Shown: one piece after another, positions 1 to 3,870 of the stretch
Numbering within the stretch: the first letter of the stretch is position 1
Layout: the number at the start of each line of letters is the position of its first letter
DNA from: Nitrosopumilales archaeon
GTDB taxonomy: Archaea; Thermoproteota; Nitrososphaeria; Nitrososphaerales; Nitrosopumilaceae
Direction of reading: 5' to 3'
DNA length: 7,770 nucleotides
Assembly: GCA_025350175.1 (NCBI GenBank)
Contig: JANXYF010000156.1
Span: forward strand, 1 to 7,770
Notes under the pieces: generated by a model
Told to the model about the DNA's origin: nothing
Databases searched by the model: none
Seen by the model: only the letters and a program-made list of their open reading frames with translations
Program-made: the position numbers and the translations under genes

Positions 1-119
1 GATCCGTTTGGACCCATAATTGCATGAACTTCGCCTGGACCTGTTTTGAGATTTACTCCTTTGAGAATTTCTTTACCGTCTCTTTGTACGTGAAGGTCTC
101 TAATCTCAAGTGTTGCCAT
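1..119 (-). CDS. sufC: SufC, Fe-S cluster assembly ATPase (N-terminal part, cut by window edge)
   Basis: Only the first 39 codons are present. They read as the start of an ABC-type ATPase: a first strand with LEIRDLHV, then KEILKGVNL, then GEVHAIMGPNG, which is the beginning of the Walker A loop. The wording GEVHAIMGPNG is characteristic of SufC rather than of transporter ATPases. SufC is a cytosolic ATPase that works with the SufB/SufD scaffold in iron-sulfur cluster assembly; sufB and sufD would be expected further left, outside the window. The ATG at 119 is supported by a TATA box centred about 26 nt upstream, which puts the transcription start on or next to the ATG, so the mRNA is probably leaderless. 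Two inverted repeats lie just upstream of this box. The remaining ATPase motifs cannot be seen. Confidence 0.9.
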   Translation of the reverse strand, partial: MATLEIRDLHVQRDGKEILKGVNLKTGPGEVHAIMGPNG

Positions 120-142
120 TGTGTTTAGAAGATGATTTTGGA

Positions 143-148
143 TATATA
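143..148 (-). promoter_or_regulatory. TATA box of sufC (leaderless promoter)
   Basis: The minus strand reads CTTATATATC here. The centre lies about 26 nt upstream of the sufC ATG, the usual archaeal TATA-to-start distance, which predicts a transcript beginning at or next to the start codon. No Shine-Dalgarno sequence precedes the ATG, which agrees with leaderless translation. Confidence 0.65.
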
Positions 149-160
149 AGCTAACAAAAA

Positions 161-198
161 ATTAGCGCTAGCTAATACTAATTCTAAGAATTTAGAAT
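161..198. promoter_or_regulatory. Two adjacent inverted repeats upstream of the sufC promoter, possible operator
   Basis: Two inverted repeats stand side by side. The first, at 161-176, is ATTAGC-GCTA-GCTAAT with perfect 6-bp arms. The second, at 181-198, is ATTCTAA-GAAT-TTAGAAT with perfect 7-bp arms. Both have 4-bp spacers. They lie just upstream of the sufC TATA box, where an archaeal regulator could block or recruit TBP/TFB. The TTAG...CTAA flavour recalls metal-dependent DtxR-family sites, but this is only a resemblance. AT-rich DNA gives short palindromes by chance, so regulation is inferred. Confidence 0.35.
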
Positions 199-490
199 GA
201 TCTTATCATACGTAAGTGATTTAAAATATGTCTTGTTAAATCCGTGAATATTTTAAAACAAATTCTACCATCTTATAGTCTTGATGATACTCTTTGCCAA
301 GTTACTTGATGACTTTGTGATAATTCTGAAAAAGATTCTGATATGACTGTGTTGAAGAAATCCAGTTGAACGATGTATGATAATAGTCACATTTCTCTTT
401 ACTTTACCATAATACTTGAAGAAGACTGGCTCATACCTGAGATAATGAGAACGGACATTTTTTACATATCTTGTATACATATAGTACGTT
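199..490. other. Gap between sufC promoter and J-domain gene, no convincing gene
   Basis: This AT-rich stretch contains no RNA gene or recognised protein. A minus-strand open frame of 108 codons (591 down to 265) crosses it and overlaps the 3' end of the J-domain gene by 101 bp in another frame. Its product is very basic and rich in Tyr, Ile and Ser, has no clear domain, and shows no promoter or ribosome binding site, so it is not called as a gene. A stretch of it (minus strand, about 480 to 400) is rich in aromatic residues. It faintly recalls the C-terminal part of longer J-domain proteins, so it might be a decayed 3' end of the neighbouring gene. Confidence 0.4.
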
Positions 491-784
491 TTAGAGTAAA
501 GCAAATTCAACCAAGCCGGGGATATCTTTTCTATATTGATGATTTTCATTAGTGTGATATTCTCTTCCATAGGTTGGTCTAGCGTGAACATTGTTTTTTA
601 CGCGTAGCGTATGATATGCTTCAACTATCATTTTGAATTTTATACCATCTTTTGCCGAGATATTTTTGTCAGGATGATATTCTAATGCAAGTTTACGATA
701 TGCATCTTTAATCTCGTTAATGGAGGCACCTTCACCCAAACCAAGAAGTTTGTAACACTGGTTACTGTCCAATGACAAGATCAT
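491..784 (-). CDS. Small J-domain (DnaJ-like) protein
   Basis: This is a 97-aa protein made almost wholly of a J domain (about residues 9-61). The opening CYKLLGL helix, the basic helix II DAYRKLALEYHPDK with the diagnostic HPD triad at residues 37-39, and helix III KFKMIVEAYHTLR are all in place. The HPD loop stimulates the ATPase of an Hsp70 (DnaK) partner, so the protein should be a cytosolic co-chaperone. It lacks the Gly/Phe region, zinc fingers and C-terminal domains of full DnaJ, and no dnaK is nearby. The tail (62-97) is polar with no recognised domain. The ATG at 784 is used here. A TATA-like TTTATTAAAA on the minus strand near 794-805 would fit a leaderless start at the in-frame TTG at 772 instead, giving a protein that begins just before Asp6. 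The C-terminus may be truncated by a frameshift. Confidence 0.85.
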   Translation of the reverse strand: MILSLDSNQCYKLLGLGEGASINEIKDAYRKLALEYHPDKNISAKDGIKFKMIVEAYHTLRVKNNVHARPTYGREYHTNENHQYRKDIPGLVEFALL

Positions 785-935
785 GCTTGAGCCATTTTAA
801 TAAAGTTTGATTGCATTTTCTTGGTATGTCTGTAAATAAAAATGTCCTAGGTTTTTACGTCACTTTCAATTTGACCATCTTTTATCATGATTATTCATTT
901 CAGTATTTAGTGATTGATGAACATTGTTCTTGATG

Positions 936-1460
936 CTAGTCTTCGCCTAACTCTTTGTCAACTTTATCTTTGAGCAATTTGTATTTAGTAAATCGCTTGT
1001 TCCAATGTGAAAAGAATTTGTATTCTTTTATTGCAATCAATAATAGTATTGCAGCAAATATTATTGAAATAATTATGAATACTCGTAATCCTAAAAATAT
1101 TGACGTATTATGTGGACGATTTGCTCCCATAGTTATTTCTTTTATGACTGTACCATTCTGATCAACTAGTTGGAGATGTGACCCTGGTGGAAGGTGACGC
1201 AAATCATTTCCACCTGCTTGCTGTGTTTCTAATTGCCTTATGCTATAATCAGGATGTCCAAGTAAAACTCCTCCTAGAATTAATGCTGCTGGTCCAAAAA
1301 ATAGGGCACTTGCAATGAAAATTAAAAATAATCGTCTTGAACTGTTAGTATGAGATAAAAGCTCGTCTAAAATTTTTAAAATATTCTCAGATTCCTTTTT
1401 CTCATCCTTATCTCTAGGAGATGCATCTTTCTCAGGAGGATTGTTATCAGGATCTGACAT
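936..1460 (-). CDS. Two-TM membrane protein of unknown function
   Basis: I do not recognise the family of this 174-aa protein. Residues 1-42 are a charged, Pro/Asp/Lys-rich cytoplasmic tail. Residues 43-67 form a first hydrophobic helix (FLIFIASALFFGPAALILGG). Residues 68-121 are a polar loop, and 122-145 form a second helix (RVFIIISIIFAAILLLIAI). A basic tail with KEYKFF and RFTKYK ends in acidic ELGED. Basic residues next to the helices (SRR before the first, KEYK after the second) suggest both ends are inside and the loop is outside. The start ATG is well set by a strong Shine-Dalgarno GGGGGAG at 1470-1476, 9 nt upstream. The gene lies 37 nt after the winged-helix gene on the same strand, so the two are probably one transcription unit and the membrane protein may be linked to that regulator. 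Confidence 0.7.
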   Translation of the reverse strand: MSDPDNNPPEKDASPRDKDEKKESENILKILDELLSHTNSSRRLFLIFIASALFFGPAALILGGVLLGHPDYSIRQLETQQAGGNDLRHLPPGSHLQLVDQNGTVIKEITMGANRPHNTSIFLGLRVFIIISIIFAAILLLIAIKEYKFFSHWNKRFTKYKLLKDKVDKELGED

Positions 1461-1469
1461 CTAATAGAT

Positions 1470-1476
1470 CTCCCCC
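1470..1476 (-). promoter_or_regulatory. Strong Shine-Dalgarno site of the two-TM gene
   Basis: The minus strand reads GGGGGAG 9 nt before the ATG at 1460. This is the clearest ribosome binding site in the window and fits an internal operon gene, in contrast to the leaderless starts of several other genes here. Confidence 0.65.
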
Positions 1477-1497
1477 ATTTCCATTAAAAACACTTCG

Positions 1498-1800
1498 CTA
1501 ACTTTGTTCTTCAATGGGTCTCTTCCTTGGAAACATATCCTCGTATGGCTCTAAAATTAGTTTACAAAACTCTCGTCCTTTTTGAGTTACGGCGTATTTT
1601 ATTATCTTTTTATTTCCCCATGCCTGTTCAGTTCTCTTTATGAAGCCCTTTTTCTCAAGGCTCTCAAGAATATCTTTGTGTTTCATTAAATTTAAGCCAC
1701 AATAGCTGAGAAGTGCTGTCTGATTGAGCTCACTATGCTCTGTTAATTTTAAAATAATGTCTTTTCGTATGTAAATTCTATCCCTATATTCGTGTGACAA
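1498..1800 (-). CDS. Winged helix-turn-helix DNA-binding protein
   Basis: The 100-aa product has the layout of a single winged-helix domain. Helix 1 is DIILKLTEHSE (14-24). Helix 2 is NQTALLSYCGL (26-36), helix 3 the recognition-type KHKDILESLEKKG (40-52). A two-strand wing follows, FIKRTEQAWGNKKIIKYAVT (53-72), then KGREFCKLILEPYEDMF. Small archaeal regulators of this kind are common in Nitrososphaerota and resemble the HTH_45/PadR-like group; I assign the fold, not a target. The start is TTG at 1800. A TATA-like TTAATACTT on the minus strand, centred near 1829, places transcription start within a few bases of it. The gene is divergent from the DUF6659-like gene, with 156 bp between them containing an imperfect palindrome, so it is a natural candidate to bind that site. 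Confidence 0.75.
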   Translation of the reverse strand: MSHEYRDRIYIRKDIILKLTEHSELNQTALLSYCGLNLMKHKDILESLEKKGFIKRTEQAWGNKKIIKYAVTQKGREFCKLILEPYEDMFPRKRPIEEQS

Positions 1801-1897
1801 GTTATGATTTGTTCCAGTCTAAGTCAAGTATTAAGCTTTATTCGAAATTATTTTTTTTGGACACAAAATTACATTTCTAGTACTTTTACCTTTCACT

Positions 1898-1919
1898 AAC
1901 AATGTTACTGAACAAAGTT
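1898..1919. promoter_or_regulatory. Imperfect palindrome (putative operator) in copy A
   Basis: The arms are AACAATGTTA and GAACAAAGTT around a 2-bp centre; 7 of 10 positions are symmetric. The site lies just upstream of the TATA box at 1929-1937, a position typical for archaeal activators or for repressors that hinder TBP/TFB. A related site occurs at the equivalent place in copy B. The bound protein is unknown; the divergent winged-helix product is a candidate. Confidence 0.4.
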
Positions 1920-1928
1920 TGATAATTG

Positions 1929-1937
1929 TTTTATTTG
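1929..1937 (+). promoter_or_regulatory. TATA box of the DUF6659-like gene
   Basis: TTTTATTTG is centred about 25 nt before the ATG at 1957, predicting a leaderless transcript. The equivalent TTTTATGTA is conserved in copy B at the same distance from its ATG. Confidence 0.5.
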
Positions 1938-1956
1938 AAATTAATGATTCAATATT

Positions 1957-2385
1957 ATGGGAATCAACATGCAATCAGTTCAAAACATTAGTCAAAAAAA
2001 CTATTCTCTGGAAGAACTTGAATCTTTTTGTGACGAGATCCTCAATTTAGATCCTAAAATTAGATTTGCTGGAATAATTAATGATAAAGGAAAATTGCTT
2101 GTTGAAAATAAGAAGAAAGGGTTGATAGTTTTCATAGATCCCAAAGACCTTGAAATTCTGTTAATGGAAACTGCATTAGGAGTACGGATGCGTAGAGACC
2201 ATGATGCACAACTTGGACCGATAAATTTTACAATTTCATATGGGAGAAACGTGATATCTATAATCTTTCCATTTGAGACTGAAATTTTATGTGTAACTGC
2301 AGAAAAAGATCTGGATTTTTTTAAAATACCCTTTTTGATATTTCAACTCTTGGAAACAAAAATTATCAAAAAGGAATTAATGTAA
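1957..2385 (+). CDS. DUF6659-like protein, unknown function
   Basis: This is a 142-aa soluble protein. Its core is ESFCDEILNLDPKIRFAGII, then NDKGKLLVE, LLMETALGVRMRRDHDAQLG, NFTISYGRNVISIIFPF, TEILCVTAEKD and IPFLIFQLLE. This pattern (FAGIIND.GKLL, a helix with MRRDHDAQLGP, then strands ending in CVTAEKD) is one I associate with the DUF6659 family of Nitrososphaerota, where several paralogues per genome are common. The alternation of strands and helices could suit a profilin/roadblock-type fold, but that is inference. No membrane segment or catalytic motif is visible. The ATG at 1957 is preferred to the in-frame ATG at 1969 because it sits about 25 nt from the TATA box and aligns with the ATG of promoter copy B. 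Confidence 0.75.
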   Translation: MGINMQSVQNISQKNYSLEELESFCDEILNLDPKIRFAGIINDKGKLLVENKKKGLIVFIDPKDLEILLMETALGVRMRRDHDAQLGPINFTISYGRNVISIIFPFETEILCVTAEKDLDFFKIPFLIFQLLETKIIKKELM

Positions 2386-2452
2386 TATGCAAAGATCTTG
2401 GTGTGACAGATTTGGCTAAACTAATACTAGTTGAAATTACTACATTTTCTGC

Positions 2453-2460
2453 TATATTAT
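2453..2460 (+). promoter_or_regulatory. TATA box of the C2H2 zinc-finger gene
   Basis: TATATTAT is centred about 26 nt upstream of the ATG at 2482, which implies a leaderless transcript and supports that ATG over the in-frame ATG at 2515. The gene therefore probably has its own promoter rather than only being read from the DUF6659-like gene. Confidence 0.55.
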
Positions 2461-2481
2461 TACGAGATCTGAAGAAACATC

Positions 2482-2676
2482 ATGTATTGCCAAATTTGCA
2501 ACTATTTGATAACAATGGAGATTGGAAAAAACAAAATGTTTCATAAAGAAACAGATCTCCAATGTAAAATATGCAAAATGCAATTTAGTGATGCCGTTAG
2601 ATTAGAGAGACATTCCAAGGCTGCACATCCAATAAAGCATGATGGATTTAGGCAAAAATGGTATTGGGATAATTAA
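2482..2676 (+). CDS. Small C2H2 zinc-finger protein
   Basis: A 64-aa protein with one classic C2H2 finger at residues 28-49: C28-x2-C31-x12-H44-x4-H49, with a Phe (F35) and Leu (L41) at the usual core positions. This finger should bind one zinc ion and may contact DNA, RNA or protein. The N-terminus carries a further CxxC (C3, C6), but no matching second pair is evident. The tail GFRQKWYWDN is aromatic. Small single-finger proteins are common in archaea and their targets are mostly unknown. The start at 2482 is supported by the TATA box about 26 nt upstream; with the ATG at 2515 the N-terminal CxxC would be lost. It is followed by a T-rich stretch that may end transcription. Confidence 0.7.
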   Translation: MYCQICNYLITMEIGKNKMFHKETDLQCKICKMQFSDAVRLERHSKAAHPIKHDGFRQKWYWDN

Positions 2677-2680
2677 CACA

Positions 2681-2698
2681 TGTTTTTTAAAAATTTTT
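2681..2698 (+). terminator. T-rich probable terminator after the zinc-finger gene
   Basis: Runs of six T (2683-2688) and five T (2694-2698) follow the stop codon within about 20 nt. Archaeal RNA polymerase terminates at such T tracts without needing a hairpin. In AT-rich DNA the call remains tentative. Confidence 0.35.
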
Positions 2699-2727
2699 GG
2701 AGGGATACGTTATATTGTACTCAAAAA

Positions 2728-2737
2728 ATTTTATTTA
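2728..2737 (+). promoter_or_regulatory. TATA-like box upstream of the 53-aa gene
   Basis: ATTTTATTTA is centred about 39 nt before the ATG, predicting a leader of some 13 nt. This agrees with a Shine-Dalgarno-like AAAAGGA in that leader, although the surrounding AT richness allows other boxes. Confidence 0.3.
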
Positions 2738-2771
2738 GCGAGAGAATTTTTTAGAAAAGGAAATTAAAACA

Positions 2772-2933
2772 ATGCTAATTAAACTAGAACCTAGAGATGT
2801 TGCAAGACTTGGTACGCTTGGAAATAACAAGTGTAGAAAATGTACTATTGAATTAATGGAAGGAGATACAGTCATACGGATAGGAGCAAGACCTTCAAAA
2901 TATTTTCATCTAGAATGTTTCAAAGCATACTAG
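2772..2933 (+). CDS. 53-aa zinc-binding protein (CxxC...HxxC)
   Basis: A short gene of 53 codons plus stop. The protein has C21-x2-C24 (CRKC) and H46-x2-C49 (FHLEC) separated by about 21 residues that include EGDTVIRIGARPSKY. This Cys-Cys-His-Cys layout with a basic strand before YFHLEC resembles the zinc-binding half of LIM or PARP-type fingers and recurs in small archaeal proteins; a structural zinc site is therefore likely. The function is unknown, perhaps nucleic-acid or protein binding. The ATG at 2772 is supported by AAAAGGA at 2755-2761, 10 nt upstream, and by a TATA-like ATTTTATTTA at 2728-2737. The next downstream Met (residue 29) would cut away the first Cys pair. A run of six T follows the stop. 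Confidence 0.7.
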   Translation: MLIKLEPRDVARLGTLGNNKCRKCTIELMEGDTVIRIGARPSKYFHLECFKAY

Positions 2934-2946
2934 ACGTAATCTTGAG

Positions 2947-2952
2947 TTTTTT
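2947..2952 (+). terminator. T-tract after the 53-aa gene
   Basis: Six T residues lie 14 nt after the stop codon and just before promoter copy B. This is a plausible archaeal terminator separating the small-gene block from the ABC operon. Confidence 0.3.
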
Positions 2953-2981
2953 AATATGTAAAAATCATCTTAATCTTCACT

Positions 2982-3003
2982 AACAATGTTCTTGAACAAG
3001 GTT
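2982..3003. promoter_or_regulatory. Imperfect palindrome (putative operator) in copy B
   Basis: The arms are AACAATGTTC and GAACAAGGTT around a TT centre; 8 of 10 positions are symmetric, better than in copy A. The site sits just upstream of the TATA box and is the likely regulator-binding site for the ABC operon. The regulator is not identified. Confidence 0.45.
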
Positions 3004-3012
3004 TGACAAGTG

Positions 3013-3021
3013 TTTTATGTA
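3013..3021 (+). promoter_or_regulatory. TATA box of the ABC operon
   Basis: TTTTATGTA is centred about 25 nt before the ATG at 3041 and is conserved with copy A. It predicts transcription start at or next to 3041, well upstream of the ATPase start at 3130. No TATA-like box lies about 26 nt upstream of 3130. Confidence 0.5.
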
Positions 3022-3040
3022 AAAAAATTACTAAAATATC

Positions 3041-3118
3041 ATGAAATCAAGTGGTATGGAAATATGTAATCACTATGGAGTTCTTAGTATGTATGGTGTT
3101 AACTTGGATGAATTTTAA
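3041..3118 (+). CDS. Possible 25-codon leader ORF before the ABC operon
   Basis: An ATG at the predicted transcription start opens 25 codons ending with TAA at 3116-3118. The peptide begins MKSSGMEIC and ends YGVNLDEF; it has no recognised motif or membrane segment. Its stop lies 11 nt before the ATPase ATG, in a different frame. In promoter copy A the matching ATG starts a real gene, and this is the main reason to think this one is translated. It could be a regulatory leader peptide that controls or couples ATPase translation, the stub of a decayed gene left after the promoter was duplicated, or a chance ORF. Confidence 0.4.
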   Translation: MKSSGMEICNHYGVLSMYGVNLDEF

Positions 3119-3123
3119 AGGGA
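3117..3123 (+). promoter_or_regulatory. Shine-Dalgarno-like site of the ABC ATPase, overlapping the leader-ORF stop
   Basis: AAAGGGA ends 6 nt before the ATG at 3130 and overlaps the TAA of the short leader ORF. The ATPase frame is closed upstream by TGA at 3109-3111, so the ATPase must start inside a leadered mRNA. Overlap of the stop with the ribosome site would allow reinitiation. Confidence 0.4.
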
Positions 3124-3129
3124 TTAGTT

Positions 3130-3870
3130 ATGAGCAATAAACAAGATTTGATATCTGAAAAAAATATTAAAATGGAAACTGATGACTCTCATGCTCTCAG
3201 AGTTGAGAATCTTTCAAAGATCTATGATACTTCAGCTGGAAGAGTTGTCGCATTGGATAAAGTAAGTTTTACTATAAAAAAAGGCGAATTTGTATCAGTT
3301 GTGGGACCATCTGGTAGTGGAAAATCTACTATACTTAACTTGGTTGGCGCACTTGATAGACCTACCAGCGGAAAAATCTCCATTGATGGAATAAACATGT
3401 TTTCTATGAATGACTCTGAAATTGCCACCATGAGAAATAAGCGAATTGGATTTATTTTCCAATCATTTAATCTTATCAATAGAACAACAGTTCTTAAAAA
3501 TGTAAAACTTCCAGGACTTATTTCTGGCATGTCCCATGATGTTGCAGAGTTTCGTGCTATGAAAATTCTAGAAGCACTTGGTATAGACGATAAAAAAGAC
3601 CAAAAACCAATAAATCTCAGTGGTGGACAGCAGCAAAGAGTTGCAATAGCTCGCTCTTTGATAAACAATCCCTCTATAATTTTAGCTGATGAACCTACTG
3701 GAAACTTGGATACAAAGACAGGCGATGATGTGTTTACAATGCTGAAAAATCTTTCACATAAATTTCAACGAACTGTAATAATGGTCACTCACAATCCAGA
3801 ACTTGCTGAATCAAGTGATAGATCTATATTGTTAAGAGATGGGAGAATAGAGAAAGATGTCTACAACTAG
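3130..3870 (+). CDS. ABC transporter ATP-binding protein, MacB/LolD type
   Basis: This complete 246-aa ATPase has every motif. Walker A is GPSGSGKST (59-67), and the Q-loop Gln is at 111 in FIFQSFNL. The signature is LSGGQQQR (163-170), Walker B IILADEP with catalytic Glu188, the D-loop GNLD (191-194) and the switch His221 in VTHNPELA. The motif FQSFNL and the phrase ADEPTGNLD are typical of the LolD/MacB/FtsE branch, whose members power FtsX-like permeases rather than classic importers. It should be a cytosolic dimer that drives the permease encoded two genes downstream. About 20 polar residues precede the domain; the ATG at 3130 is kept because of the AAAGGGA site, though Met15 is possible. 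Its 3' end overlaps the next gene by 14 nt, so translation is probably coupled. Confidence 0.93.
   Translation: MSNKQDLISEKNIKMETDDSHALRVENLSKIYDTSAGRVVALDKVSFTIKKGEFVSVVGPSGSGKSTILNLVGALDRPTSGKISIDGINMFSMNDSEIATMRNKRIGFIFQSFNLINRTTVLKNVKLPGLISGMSHDVAEFRAMKILEALGIDDKKDQKPINLSGGQQQRVAIARSLINNPSIILADEPTGNLDTKTGDDVFTMLKNLSHKFQRTVIMVTHNPELAESSDRSILLRDGRIEKDVYN

Larger units (their letters stand above)
1892..1959 (+). repeat. Promoter/operator direct repeat, copy A
   Basis: The segment 1892-1940 matches 2976-3024 at 42 of 49 positions without a gap. Beyond this the match weakens, but the alignment stays in register down to the ATG (1957 here, 3041 in copy B). The shared part begins with TTCACTAACAATGTT, includes an imperfect palindrome (1898-1919) and ends in a TATA box. 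Here the aligned ATG is the start of the DUF6659-like gene. The position and the constant spacing suggest the repeat is a promoter with its operator rather than a mobile-element end. Confidence 0.75.
2976..3043 (+). repeat. Promoter/operator direct repeat, copy B
   Basis: This is the second copy of the segment at 1892-1959, at a constant offset of 1084 bp. It keeps the TTCACTAACAATGTT block, the palindrome and the TATA box, and the ATG falls at 3041, in register with the DUF6659-like start. It lies directly upstream of the ABC operon and is its most likely promoter. The copies have diverged (7 differences in the best 49 bp), mostly outside the palindrome arms and the TTTTAT core. Confidence 0.75.

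Noticed and set aside
265..591. Minus-strand open frame of 108 codons
   Set aside because: It overlaps the J-domain gene by 101 bp, its product is very basic with no domain, and no promoter or ribosome site is visible. It is kept only as a possible decayed 3' end.
918..934. GAACATTGTTC and following TTGATG resembling the putative operator
   Set aside because: It matches only partly, lies at the 3' end of the two-TM gene about 140 bp from any start, and has no paired TATA box; probably chance.
955..1161. Plus-strand open frame of 68 codons antisense to the two-TM gene
   Set aside because: The opposite strand has a strong Shine-Dalgarno site, two clear membrane helices and an operon context; the plus frame has none.
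3222..3668. Minus-strand open frame of 148 codons inside the ABC ATPase gene
   Set aside because: It is antisense to a gene with complete ABC motifs and is explained by that gene's codon pattern.
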